DNA from: Cyclobacteriaceae bacterium
GTDB lineage: Bacteria; Bacteroidota; Bacteroidia; Cytophagales; Cyclobacteriaceae
NCBI GenBank assembly: GCA_030589835.1
Contig: JAUUZS010000067.1
Span: 1-11,594, forward strand
Direction of reading: 5' to 3'
Length of the DNA stretch: 11,594 nucleotides
Part shown: positions 1 through 6,504 of the stretch, in pieces
How positions within the stretch are numbered: position 1 is the first letter of the stretch
Layout: each line of letters opens with the position of its first letter
The notes under the pieces: generated by a model
The model's input: the letters and a program-made list of their open reading frames with translations, nothing else
What the model was told of the DNA's origin: nothing
The model's database searches: none
Position numbers and translations under genes: made by a program

Positions 1-561
1 AAAAGGGAAATTATTGAATGGGCAGTGTTTTTGGGCATCATAGGATTTTTATATGGCACGGGATTGCACACACCGGTGTTAGGTTTTTTGCAGGGACTTA
101 TCTTGAAAACAGGGATTATGCAGCCCTCAATAAATGAAGAATCAGCCGCTGTCGCAGATTATAATTTTATACTGATAGACCAGCAAGGCAATAGAAAACC
201 ATTTAAGGATTATGAAGAAAAAGTTGTTTTTATAAATATGTGGGCAACCTGGTGTCCTCCATGTATTGCTGAAATGCCCGATATCAATGAGATGTACAAG
301 GAGTTGAAAGACAAAGAAATTGAGTTCGTCTTCATTTCATTTGATGACGATTTTCAGAAGGCTAAAGATTTTGTAAAAAATAAAGGCTATGACTTTCCAA
401 TCTTTCAATTGGCAAGCCCTTTGCCAAAAGTGTACGAAAGCAGTGCCATCCCAACTACTTATGTATTATCCCCGGAAGGGAAAATTGTAGTGAGCAAATC
501 GGGGATGGCAAAATACAACACAAGGAAATTTAAACAATTTCTGGAGGAGCTAAAATTGTAG
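1..561 (+). CDS. TlpA/ResA-like membrane-anchored thioredoxin (5' partial)
   Basis: The reading frame is open from base 1, so the gene begins before the window; the GTG at 25 is only the first start-like codon inside it. The visible 186 residues start with a hydrophobic segment (about residues 7-36) that reads as a membrane anchor. A thioredoxin fold of the AhpC-TSA/Redoxin type follows. The redox motif WCPPC has its cysteines at fragment residues 85 and 88, and the cis-proline expected opposite it is in AIPTT at residue 151. Proteins of this family sit in the periplasm, tethered to the inner membrane, and reduce disulfides, for example in apocytochrome c before haem attachment. That role would suit a genome encoding an octaheme cytochrome nearby, but no direct operon link is visible: the next gene starts 133 nt downstream after a hairpin. 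Family assignment is firm; substrate is unknown. Confidence 0.9.
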   Translation, partial: KREIIEWAVFLGIIGFLYGTGLHTPVLGFLQGLILKTGIMQPSINEESAAVADYNFILIDQQGNRKPFKDYEEKVVFINMWATWCPPCIAEMPDINEMYKELKDKEIEFVFISFDDDFQKAKDFVKNKGYDFPIFQLASPLPKVYESSAIPTTYVLSPEGKIVVSKSGMAKYNTRKFKQFLEELKL

Positions 562-614
562 TCAAATACCTTTTGCCTTAACATATCGGGTAGGAATATG
601 CATAAGTTGCAGTG

Positions 615-643
615 AAATAAATCGTTAACCATGATTTATTTTT
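615..643 (+). terminator. AT-rich hairpin, possible weak terminator
   Basis: A perfect 9-bp inverted repeat (AAATAAATC at 615-623 and GATTTATTT at 633-641) encloses a 9-nt loop and is followed by two more T residues. It lies 53 nt past the stop of the thioredoxin gene. The stem has only one G:C pair, so it would be a weak terminator at best. Confidence 0.35.
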
Positions 644-694
644 GATTTCTGATTTATATTAGCAAGTAGAAACAGAACGCAAGAATTCGTAGGG

Positions 695-1357
695 ATGATT
701 ATTTTCAAAAGCCTCCTTTTTAGCATCGCTTTTTTTACTGCGAATAATTTATTTGCTCAAATAACCTTTACTGGTCGTGTGCTGAATATGTACACACGAT
801 TGCCTGTTGATCAGGTAGGTATAGCCATATATAAAGGAACTAGCACTGCCTCAACGAATTCTTTTGGTTATTTTCAACTCATAGTCCAGAAAGGGGATTC
901 GTTGCTTATCACACATCCGGATTATAAACCCGGCGTGATTCCAGTCCCTGAAACCACGGGAATGGCACTATTGATTGATCCATACGATGATTATCACGTC
1001 TACAAAGAGGGAATCCCAAAATTGTATGAGTATCTTCAAATGAACCTAAATTATCCAAGGGTCGCCAGGCTAAAGAAAATTGAAGGGGTGATGTTTATAG
1101 AATTATCATTGGATGCAAATGGTCATATGACAGCTTGTCGATGGTTCAATGATATTGGAGGGAATTGTGCTAAGCATGCCCTTGCCATTTTTAGAGCCAT
1201 TCCGGGGGATTGGTACCCTTCGTCGGAAGCAAAACGATTATTATTTCCTGTGGTCTACAGCTTAGGGCACAGTGCTGGAGCACTTGAAATCCCTGATCTT
1301 CAAATGCCGAACAGTAAGGTTATGGATGAAATCGTAGTTTATTGTACGGGCAATTGA
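695..1357 (+). CDS. Secreted protein with CarboxypepD_reg-like and TonB C-terminal domains
   Basis: The 220-residue product begins with a signal peptide that likely ends at FAQ (residue 22). Residues about 23-95 look like the carboxypeptidase regulatory-like beta-sandwich that is very common in exported Bacteroidota proteins (TFTGRVLN, then TNSFGYFQL, then a DSLLITHPDY stretch). Residues about 105-190 resemble a TonB C-terminal domain: YLQMNLNYPRVARLKKIEG, then a V-x-F-x-E-like strand, then LDANGHMT and a final hydrophobic strand. A normal energy-transducing TonB has an N-terminal transmembrane anchor and a proline-rich spacer; neither is present, so this is probably not a working ExbB/ExbD partner but one of the small periplasmic proteins that reuse the domain. 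It stands alone between an AT-rich hairpin and the rpsT promoter. Function is unknown. Confidence 0.75.
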   Translation: MIIFKSLLFSIAFFTANNLFAQITFTGRVLNMYTRLPVDQVGIAIYKGTSTASTNSFGYFQLIVQKGDSLLITHPDYKPGVIPVPETTGMALLIDPYDDYHVYKEGIPKLYEYLQMNLNYPRVARLKKIEGVMFIELSLDANGHMTACRWFNDIGGNCAKHALAIFRAIPGDWYPSSEAKRLLFPVVYSLGHSAGALEIPDLQMPNSKVMDEIVVYCTGN

Positions 1358-1413
1358 ATTATTTTGCCTGATGGGATACCTGTTGTTTTTATATAAAAAA
1401 TATCGACCAGTCA

Positions 1414-1445
1414 TTTGTCAATAATAAATATTACCTCTACATTTG
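1414..1445 (+). promoter_or_regulatory. Bacteroidota-type promoter of rpsT
   Basis: TTTG at 1414-1417 is the -33 element and TACATTTG at 1438-1445 matches the -7 consensus TAnnTTTG exactly, with a 20-nt spacer. Transcription would start near 1452, leaving a leader of about 26 nt before the rpsT ATG. An A/T palindrome (TTTTTATATAAAAA, 1386-1399) lies upstream of the -33 element and could act as an UP-like tract. Confidence 0.75.
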
Positions 1446-1477
1446 CATCCTTAATTTTTAGATAGAATAATCAAAGA

Positions 1478-1732
1478 ATGGCACATCACAAGTCAGCATT
1501 AAAAAGAATACGTTCTAACGAGACGAAAAGACTTAGAAATAAGTATTATTTAAAAACAACCAGAACGTTCATAAAGAAGCTCAGAAACGCTACGGCGAAG
1601 GACGAAGCACAGGATTTGTATAAAAAGGTTTGTAGCATGATTGACAAGCTTGCAAAAAGAAATATCATTCATAAAAATAACGCTGCCAATAAAAAAGCCA
1701 AACTTCATAAGGTAATGGCCGCTTTGCAGTAA
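1478..1732 (+). CDS. rpsT: 30S ribosomal protein S20
   Basis: S20 binds 16S rRNA early in assembly of the small ribosomal subunit. The 84-residue length, the opening MAHHKSALKRIRSNE, the very high Lys/Arg content and the conserved tail (KNNAANKKAKL) are diagnostic of the family. The ATG is set by the conserved N-terminus. The gene is monocistronic, with its own promoter about 30 nt upstream and a strong terminator 22 nt after the stop codon. An antisense open frame over its 3' part has no codon support and is a shadow. Confidence 0.98.
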   Translation: MAHHKSALKRIRSNETKRLRNKYYLKTTRTFIKKLRNATAKDEAQDLYKKVCSMIDKLAKRNIIHKNNAANKKAKLHKVMAALQ

Positions 1733-1753
1733 ATCAAGAAACATGGGTATTAG

Positions 1754-1790
1754 AAGCCTCACCGATTCGTCGGCGAGGCTTTTTGTGTTT
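1754..1790 (+). terminator. Rho-independent terminator of rpsT
   Basis: AAGCCTC (1754-1760) pairs with GAGGCTT (1775-1781). Inside it CCGA and TCGG pair around a TTCG tetraloop (1766-1769), separated from the outer stem by one A-C mismatch. A run of T residues follows. The hairpin is GC-rich and lies just after rpsT. Confidence 0.92.
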
Positions 1791-1803
1791 ATGGGTTTTG
1801 GTT

Positions 1804-1833
1804 TTTGTCAATTATTCTACATTTTTATACTTG
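1804..1833 (+). promoter_or_regulatory. Probable radC promoter
   Basis: TTTG at 1804-1807 and TATACTTG at 1826-1833 (one mismatch to TAnnTTTG) are separated by 18 nt. Transcription from here would start near 1840. That is downstream of the most upstream in-frame ATG at 1805, which supports choosing the later start of radC at 1931. Confidence 0.5.
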
Positions 1834-1930
1834 TGCCCTCCGACACTTATTTTTAGAAACTGAAATAATTGTAATTACACCCCGATTATGCGATATTATA
1901 TGGATTAATGATACCTTAAACCAAAAATAT

Positions 1931-2629
1931 ATGTCTGAACCAAGTGATTATTTAAATATTCTTAGCTGGGCGGAGGAAGACCGGCCTCGGGAAAAATTAC
2001 TATTGAAAGGCAAATCAGCGTTGAGTGATGCAGAACTTATTGCCATATTAATAGGGTCCGGGACAAGATCGGTCAGTGCTGTGGAGGTAGGTAAAATGAT
2101 TTTAGGTAAGGCAGATCATAATTTGAACACCCTGGCGAAGTTTTCGGTAAAGGAGCTGCAAAAGATAAAAGGAATTGGGGAGGCAAAGGCCATATCCATC
2201 GTAAGCGCACTGGAATTGGGTAGGAGAAGAAAGGAATCGGATTTTTTGGAAAAAGTGAAAATCACCTGCTCAAATGATATCTATCAATTGATGAAACCGG
2301 AGATGTTGGATCTGCCAAAAGAAGAATTTTGGATTATTCTCTTAAACAGGGCAAATAGATTGATCAAGAAGGAACAAGTGAGTTCAGGAGGCATTTCAGG
2401 GACGGTAGCAGATCCGAAAATTATTTTTAAAGCTGCGCTGGAACAATCTGCTTCATCAATAATCCTGGTTCATAACCATCCATCAGGAAACCTAAAGCCA
2501 AGTAACGCCGATCTGAATCTCACAAAAAAAATGAAGCATGCCGGCGATCTTCTGGAAATACCTGTCCTGGATCATATTATTTTTGGCGATGAAGGTTACG
2601 CAAGCTTTGCAGATGACGGGATATTATAA
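1931..2629 (+). CDS. radC: RadC family protein (UPF0758, JAB/MPN domain)
   Basis: The frame is open from 1805, but the ATG at 1931 gives 232 residues, the usual RadC length, and begins with the family-typical W-AEEDRPREKLLLKG region; the 42 extra upstream residues resemble nothing and overlap the likely promoter. Residues about 68-95 form a helix-hairpin-helix (KIKGIGEAKA, glycines at 81 and 83), a DNA-contact motif. The C-terminal half is a JAB1/MPN domain with its metal-binding JAMM motif intact: H181, H183 in HNHPSG, then S191 and D194. RadC was named as a DNA repair protein, but that role was later questioned; its biochemical activity is unsettled. The gene lies between rpsT and a convergent Crp/Fnr gene and seems to be a single transcription unit. 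Confidence 0.93.
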   Translation: MSEPSDYLNILSWAEEDRPREKLLLKGKSALSDAELIAILIGSGTRSVSAVEVGKMILGKADHNLNTLAKFSVKELQKIKGIGEAKAISIVSALELGRRRKESDFLEKVKITCSNDIYQLMKPEMLDLPKEEFWIILLNRANRLIKKEQVSSGGISGTVADPKIIFKAALEQSASSIILVHNHPSGNLKPSNADLNLTKKMKHAGDLLEIPVLDHIIFGDEGYASFADDGIL

Positions 2630-2696
2630 GTGCTGAAGGCACAAATTTATCGAGATCGGGAAAAATGCCATCAAAATAAGTTGCTTTGCAGTATTA

Positions 2697-2736
2697 GCAT
2701 GAAGAAGGGAAATTAATCCATACCACTTTTTCATGC
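2697..2736. other. Hairpin between convergent genes
   Basis: GCATGAAGAAG (2697-2707) can pair with CTTTTTCATGC (2726-2736) over 11 positions with one G-U pair and an 18-nt loop. It lies in the 194-nt gap between the 3' ends of radC and the Crp/Fnr gene. No T-run follows on either strand, so it is not a canonical terminator, though it may help separate the two converging transcripts. Confidence 0.3.
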
Positions 2737-2823
2737 CTTCAAAATTCTATTTATATAATGAATAGAGGAATTAGCGTGAAGGTATCAATATTGTTTAAAA
2801 AACTACGCACTAAATAGGTGACA

Positions 2824-3519
2824 TCACCCATTTTGGCTGATCATATTAAGGCGCTCGAGATCCAATATTTCTATAGTTTCAGGTCTCACTTTTATCAGCT
2901 TTTCATCTTTGAATTTTGTTAAAATCCTGGTGATGCTTTCCACAGACATGGAAGATAACTCGGCCAATTCTTTTCTTGACAATTGAAGGGGGAAATTGTC
3001 TTTTTTGTAAATCCTTTGAGAAAGACACAGCAATATATCTGCAAACCGTCCGTATGTCTGTTTTTTAGTTAAGCAGAAAAAACGACCATGCGTAGTAACG
3101 GTATTTTCGCTAAGCAGGCTTATGATTTTAGTGGCAAATTTTGCGTTCGTATTGATTAAATGTCTGAATGCATTAATCTCAATCATTCTGACTTTCGATT
3201 TTAAATAAGCCATTGCAGAATAATGGAAAACGTTATTTCCTTCAAACAATACACTTAATCCAATAATATTGACGGCGGGGAGAATCTTAAGGATCAATGT
3301 GTCATTACCTCCTTCTTTATAAATTTTCGCCAATCCTTCGTCAAGAACTATGATGTTTGAAGCAAATGATCCTTGCTTACATATCATTTCGCCTTTTTCA
3401 TACTCAATATGAACCATGTTATTTTCGATTAATGCCATCTCTTCTTCAGAGAGCTCATCGAAACAACACATCTCGTTCTTGCCTACTGTACAGCTATTTA
3501 GCGTTAAAACGTTATTCAT
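2824..3519 (-). CDS. Crp/Fnr family transcriptional regulator with N-terminal cysteines
   Basis: The 231-residue protein has the standard layout: a cyclic-nucleotide-binding-type beta-roll (about 20-115, including YEKGEMICKQG and VLDEGLAKIYKEG), a dimerisation helix (about 120-150) and a C-terminal winged helix-turn-helix (about 157-225). The recognition helix reads SVESITRIL, with E194, T197 and R198 at the places of E209, S212 and R213 of E. coli FNR, so a TTGAT-like half-site is plausible. The beta-roll lacks the arginine-serine pattern of cAMP binding. Cysteines lie at 10, 18, 19 and 47; the spacing differs from FNR (20, 23, 29, 122), so an iron-sulfur cluster is possible but unproven. 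The gene is divergent from the octaheme cytochrome operon with a 175-nt gap, the classic position for its regulator. Confidence 0.9.
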   Translation of the reverse strand: MNNVLTLNSCTVGKNEMCCFDELSEEEMALIENNMVHIEYEKGEMICKQGSFASNIIVLDEGLAKIYKEGGNDTLILKILPAVNIIGLSVLFEGNNVFHYSAMAYLKSKVRMIEINAFRHLINTNAKFATKIISLLSENTVTTHGRFFCLTKKQTYGRFADILLCLSQRIYKKDNFPLQLSRKELAELSSMSVESITRILTKFKDEKLIKVRPETIEILDLERLNMISQNG

Positions 3520-3534
3520 AGTTCGTCATCTTTA

Positions 3535-3586
3535 ACATATATCAACAAAATTAACGTAACAGATCAATAAATCATATGATATATGT
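3535..3586. promoter_or_regulatory. Inverted repeat, candidate operator of the divergent regulator
   Basis: ACATATATCA (3535-3544) recurs as its exact reverse complement TGATATATGT (3577-3586). The arm centres are 42 bp apart, four helical turns. The right arm overlaps the 10-bp palindrome ATCATATGAT (3571-3580). The left arm lies in a sequence matching 8 of 10 fixed bases of an FNR-type site (TTAAC-ATAT-ATCAA, 3532-3545 against TTGAT-N4-ATCAA). The region lies between the regulator start and the octaheme operon and flanks the regulator's own -7 element, which fits autoregulation. Confidence 0.45.
3546..3553 (-). promoter_or_regulatory. -7 element for the Crp/Fnr gene
   Basis: Read on the minus strand this is TAATTTTG, an exact TAnnTTTG match, with transcription expected near 3540 and a leader of about 20 nt. 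No TTTG is found at the proper -33 distance; that place is close to the right arm of the inverted repeat. This would suit a promoter that needs an activator. Confidence 0.5.
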
Positions 3587-3639
3587 CATTTATAATCCTG
3601 ATTAGTTTGGTGTCCATTGATGATTGGCTTGGTGGGTGA

Positions 3640-3674
3640 TTTGTCTTTATTTCTTCATGCCTGACATACCTTTG
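3640..3674 (+). promoter_or_regulatory. Promoter of the octaheme cytochrome operon
   Basis: TTTG at 3640-3643 and TACCTTTG at 3667-3674 (exact TAnnTTTG) are 23 nt apart, somewhat longer than the usual spacer. Transcription would start near 3681, about 14 nt before the ATG at 3695. Upstream, TTGGTG occurs twice (3607-3612 and 3629-3634), 22 bp apart, which may be relevant to regulator binding. Confidence 0.55.
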
Positions 3675-3694
3675 TATCAAATAAAACTTTTGTT

Positions 3695-5299
3695 ATGAAT
3701 AGTCGGGTAAAGAATTTTTTAATATCTAGCCTGGTGGTGGTTATACTGCCGGGATTGGTGATTTATATTATTTTTTCATTTTATGGAAAAAGGCAAGAAC
3801 AGCATACGCCAGTCAATGTCACATTAAGCGCTGATCATGTATCGTCAACGGATCATGCGGAATACGATATACTGAAGCAAGAATTCAATTCTCCTTTTGA
3901 GGTGACTGAGGCGTGTATCTCTTGCCATACGGGAAGAGACGATGAAATTATGGCCACCGCCCATTGGAAATGGGAAAGGGAGGTAGAAATCCCAGGAAGG
4001 GAAGGAACAGTAAGCATTGGCAAAAAGAATTTGATCAATAACTTCTGTACGGGAGCAGCAGGAAACAATGGTTCTTGTATGCGTTGTCATATCGGTTTGG
4101 GATGGGAAGATAAAAGTTTCGATTTTTCCGATTCCAGAAATGTGGATTGTCTGGTGTGTCATGATAGGACGGAAACCTATTTGAAGAAAAGCGGAGAAGC
4201 AGGATTGCCTGCAACTGCTGAGAATGCTACGCTAAACTTTCCAGTGCCTAACTATAATTATGTGGCTCAGAATGTAGGACTGCCAACAAAGCATAATTGT
4301 GGCATTTGTCACTTTTATGGTGGTGGAGGCAACAATGTAAAGCATGGAGATCTCGAAGAAGCACTTTTGAACTGCTCCTTTGAAGTGGATGTGCATATGG
4401 CCTCGGATAGTCTGGACATGAATTGTATCGACTGCCACAAAACAGAAAAGCATAATATCACAGGCAAATTATATTCCGTTTCGTCAGAAAATAAAAACCG
4501 GGCAACCTGCGAGGAATGTCATACCAATAAACCTCACATGGACAGAATCCTGGATGAGCATTATTATAAGGTTGCATGTCAGACATGTCATATACCAAAA
4601 TATGCCAAGGTAAATGCAACGAAAATGTATTGGGATTGGTCTAGTGCAGGAAGGCTGGATGATGAAGGAAACCCCATTTCAGAATCTGATGCTGACGGAA
4701 ACCATAATTACCTCTCAATAAAAGGAAATTTTGTGTGGGACGACAATGTAGAACCCGAGTACTATTGGTTCAATGGCACTGCCGACCATTATTTAAATTC
4801 CGACACGATTACTGAAATCCCTGTCAAGATAAATACCTTGTTTGGGTCGTATAAAGATTCGGATTCCAAGATATGGCCGGTGAAAGTGCACCGCGGCAAG
4901 CAAATATATGATACGGAAAACAATACCCTTGTCAACCTGAAACTCCATGCCAGGGAAAAAGGTGAAGGAGCATACTGGAAGGATTTTGACTATGATACAG
5001 CGGCATACCTCGGCATGAAATATAATGAACGCGAATATAGCGGTTCGTACGGTTTTGTAGCTTCTGAAGCATATTGGCCAATCAATCATATGGTTTCCCC
5101 AAAAGAAGAAACCTTAGATTGTAAGGAATGCCATTCCCGCACAGGATGGCTGTCCGGCATCACTGATTTCTACTTGCCAGGAAGGGATTTCTCGGCAATA
5201 GTTGACTACGGGGGCATAGGCCTGGTCATATTATCCCTATTAGGTGTGGTCGCTCATGGTCTCATACGAATGTTTGTCGGTAGAAAGAATAACCTTTAA
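3695..5299 (+). CDS. otr: Octaheme c-type cytochrome, tetrathionate reductase (OTR) family
   Basis: This 534-residue protein carries exactly eight CxxCH haem-attachment motifs, starting at C74, C128, C152, C202, C244, C272, C295 and C476. The gap of about 180 residues between the seventh and eighth, together with the segment GKKNLINNFC before the second motif, matches the octaheme tetrathionate reductase family. The Shewanella prototype reduces tetrathionate, nitrite and hydroxylamine in vitro, and its catalytic second haem has a lysine as distal ligand; one lysine of the GKKN segment is the obvious candidate here (inference). Unlike that soluble enzyme, this one has a hydrophobic N-terminal segment (about 8-29) and a second one at the C-terminus (about 508-527), so both ends appear membrane-anchored with the haem domain in the periplasm. 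It starts an operon; the b-type cytochrome gene follows after 7 nt. The physiological substrate is not shown by sequence. Confidence 0.92.
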   Translation: MNSRVKNFLISSLVVVILPGLVIYIIFSFYGKRQEQHTPVNVTLSADHVSSTDHAEYDILKQEFNSPFEVTEACISCHTGRDDEIMATAHWKWEREVEIPGREGTVSIGKKNLINNFCTGAAGNNGSCMRCHIGLGWEDKSFDFSDSRNVDCLVCHDRTETYLKKSGEAGLPATAENATLNFPVPNYNYVAQNVGLPTKHNCGICHFYGGGGNNVKHGDLEEALLNCSFEVDVHMASDSLDMNCIDCHKTEKHNITGKLYSVSSENKNRATCEECHTNKPHMDRILDEHYYKVACQTCHIPKYAKVNATKMYWDWSSAGRLDDEGNPISESDADGNHNYLSIKGNFVWDDNVEPEYYWFNGTADHYLNSDTITEIPVKINTLFGSYKDSDSKIWPVKVHRGKQIYDTENNTLVNLKLHAREKGEGAYWKDFDYDTAAYLGMKYNEREYSGSYGFVASEAYWPINHMVSPKEETLDCKECHSRTGWLSGITDFYLPGRDFSAIVDYGGIGLVILSLLGVVAHGLIRMFVGRKNNL

Positions 5300-5306
5300 T
5301 AAGCAT

Positions 5307-5915
5307 ATGAAAACGATAAAAATAACATTATACAGCAAATTTGAGCGGTTTTGGCATTGGACACAGTCCCTATTGGTGATCCTGCTCGGGATAACCGGTT
5401 TTGAAATTCATGACACCTTTAGCTTGTTCGGTTACGAAGAGTCTGTCAGGCTTCATTCTGCAGCGTCATGGGCATTTTTAATGTTGATTGTGGTGGCGAT
5501 ATTCTGGCTCCTGGTAACTGGTCAGTATCAGAATTTTATCCCCACAACTAAGAATATGAAATCTCAAATCAACTATTATTTATCCGGGATTTTTAAGGGT
5601 GCTGCCCACCCGGTACACAAAACAAAATTGAGCAAGCTGAATCCACTTCAACGAATCGTTTATCTGGGTTTGATCATTTTGGTATTTCCTGTACAGTTGA
5701 TCTCTGGCTTTTTATATATGTTTTATCATTATCCAAACAAGCCTATCGAGTTGGCAGGATTAGAAGCTGTGGCAATAATTCATGTTTTGGGGGCCTTTTT
5801 ACTGGTAGTTTTTTTAATCGTTCATTTATACCTGATTACTACCGGAGCTAAACCCATGACAAATCTTAAAGCAATGGTCACCGGGTATGAAGAGGTAGAA
5901 GAAAACAAAGAATAA
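5307..5915 (+). CDS. Cytochrome b561-like / formate dehydrogenase gamma-type membrane subunit
   Basis: The 202-residue protein has four hydrophobic helices (about 18-32, 51-70, 115-137 and 153-178). Histidines are placed as in di-haem quinol-oxidising b-type cytochromes of the Ni-hydrogenase/formate dehydrogenase gamma class: H17 in the first helix (RFWHW), H50 before the second, and H159 and H173 in the fourth, spaced by 13 residues. Such proteins pass electrons between the quinone pool and a periplasmic redox partner. The ATG at 5307, 7 nt after the octaheme gene stop, gives the family-typical start KITLYSKFERFWHW; a further in-frame ATG at 5244 would overlap the upstream gene and adds a non-conserved leader. 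The tight spacing strongly suggests that it is the membrane electron donor of the octaheme enzyme. Confidence 0.9.
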   Translation: MKTIKITLYSKFERFWHWTQSLLVILLGITGFEIHDTFSLFGYEESVRLHSAASWAFLMLIVVAIFWLLVTGQYQNFIPTTKNMKSQINYYLSGIFKGAAHPVHKTKLSKLNPLQRIVYLGLIILVFPVQLISGFLYMFYHYPNKPIELAGLEAVAIIHVLGAFLLVVFLIVHLYLITTGAKPMTNLKAMVTGYEEVEENKE

Positions 5916-5943
5916 AATAATAATCTGGTTAAAAATAATTGAT

Positions 5944-6456
5944 ATGAAAAAATTGACATTAGTAATAATTGTACTAGCACTCTTTTCAGGGTGTAATCGA
6001 GTTGAGCAATTCACTTCACCGGAGCAAATGGTAAATCAGGCTTTGAAAATGGTGAAAGTAATAACTGTGAATGAATTAAATAAGCTCATGGACAGCGAGG
6101 AAATATATACACTGATTGATGTACGTCAAAAAAGCGAACATTATTATGGGTTTATTCCAGGATCACTGGTAATTCCCCGGGGGAGTCTTGAGTTTCGCAT
6201 AGGTGACGAAGCATATTGGGAAGAAGAAGGACTATATATGCCACTACCTGAAGAAAAAATTATCGTCTATTGCAAAAAAGGCAGTAGAGGTACTCTGGCA
6301 GCTTCAGCATTGAAGCAGTTGGGATATGAAAATGTGTATACACTTGATGGAGGGTGGAAAGAATGGGAACTCACCTATCCTGATTTAACAGAAAAAGACT
6401 TAGAGATGCTTTCCGGAGGTGCTGAAGAAGAGCACGATGCCGGAGCAGGATGCTAA
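5944..6456 (+). CDS. Single-domain rhodanese lipoprotein
   Basis: The 170-residue product begins with a lipoprotein signal peptide whose lipobox LFSGC places the lipidated cysteine at residue 17. After a short linker, residues about 38-135 form one rhodanese domain: TLIDVRQKSEHYYGFIPGSLVIPRG, then the active-site loop CKKGSRG with catalytic C110 and R115, then the closing LDGGWKEW. Rhodaneses carry a persulfide on this cysteine and move sulfane sulfur between donors such as thiosulfate and thiol acceptors. The acidic tail ends in a cysteine as the very last residue (C170), outside the domain. It lies 28 nt after the b-type cytochrome and appears to be third in the operon. Substrate is unknown; the function named is that of the family. 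Confidence 0.9.
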   Translation: MKKLTLVIIVLALFSGCNRVEQFTSPEQMVNQALKMVKVITVNELNKLMDSEEIYTLIDVRQKSEHYYGFIPGSLVIPRGSLEFRIGDEAYWEEEGLYMPLPEEKIIVYCKKGSRGTLAASALKQLGYENVYTLDGGWKEWELTYPDLTEKDLEMLSGGAEEEHDAGAGC

Positions 6457-6504
6457 TATTTTTTTTTACCAATTAAACTTTTAGAACAATTAAATTTTAA
6501 AACA

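Noticed and set aside
655..662. TATATTAG as a promoter -7 element for the TonB-domain gene
   Set aside because: It has a mismatch and lies only 10 nt after the nearest TTTG, too close for a Bacteroidota promoter.
1550..1762. Open frame antisense to rpsT
   Set aside because: It lies opposite a certain ribosomal protein gene and its terminator and resembles no known protein.
1805..1930. N-terminal extension of RadC from the ATG at 1805
   Set aside because: The 42 extra residues do not resemble RadC, the 1931 start gives the normal length, and the upstream ATG overlaps a probable promoter.
3845..5089. Several minus-strand open frames across the octaheme cytochrome gene
   Set aside because: They are shadows of a gene with eight intact haem motifs; none has a start context or recognisable domain.
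5244..5306. Earlier start for the b-type cytochrome
   Set aside because: It would overlap the octaheme gene by 56 nt and adds residues without family resemblance; 5307 gives the typical N-terminus.
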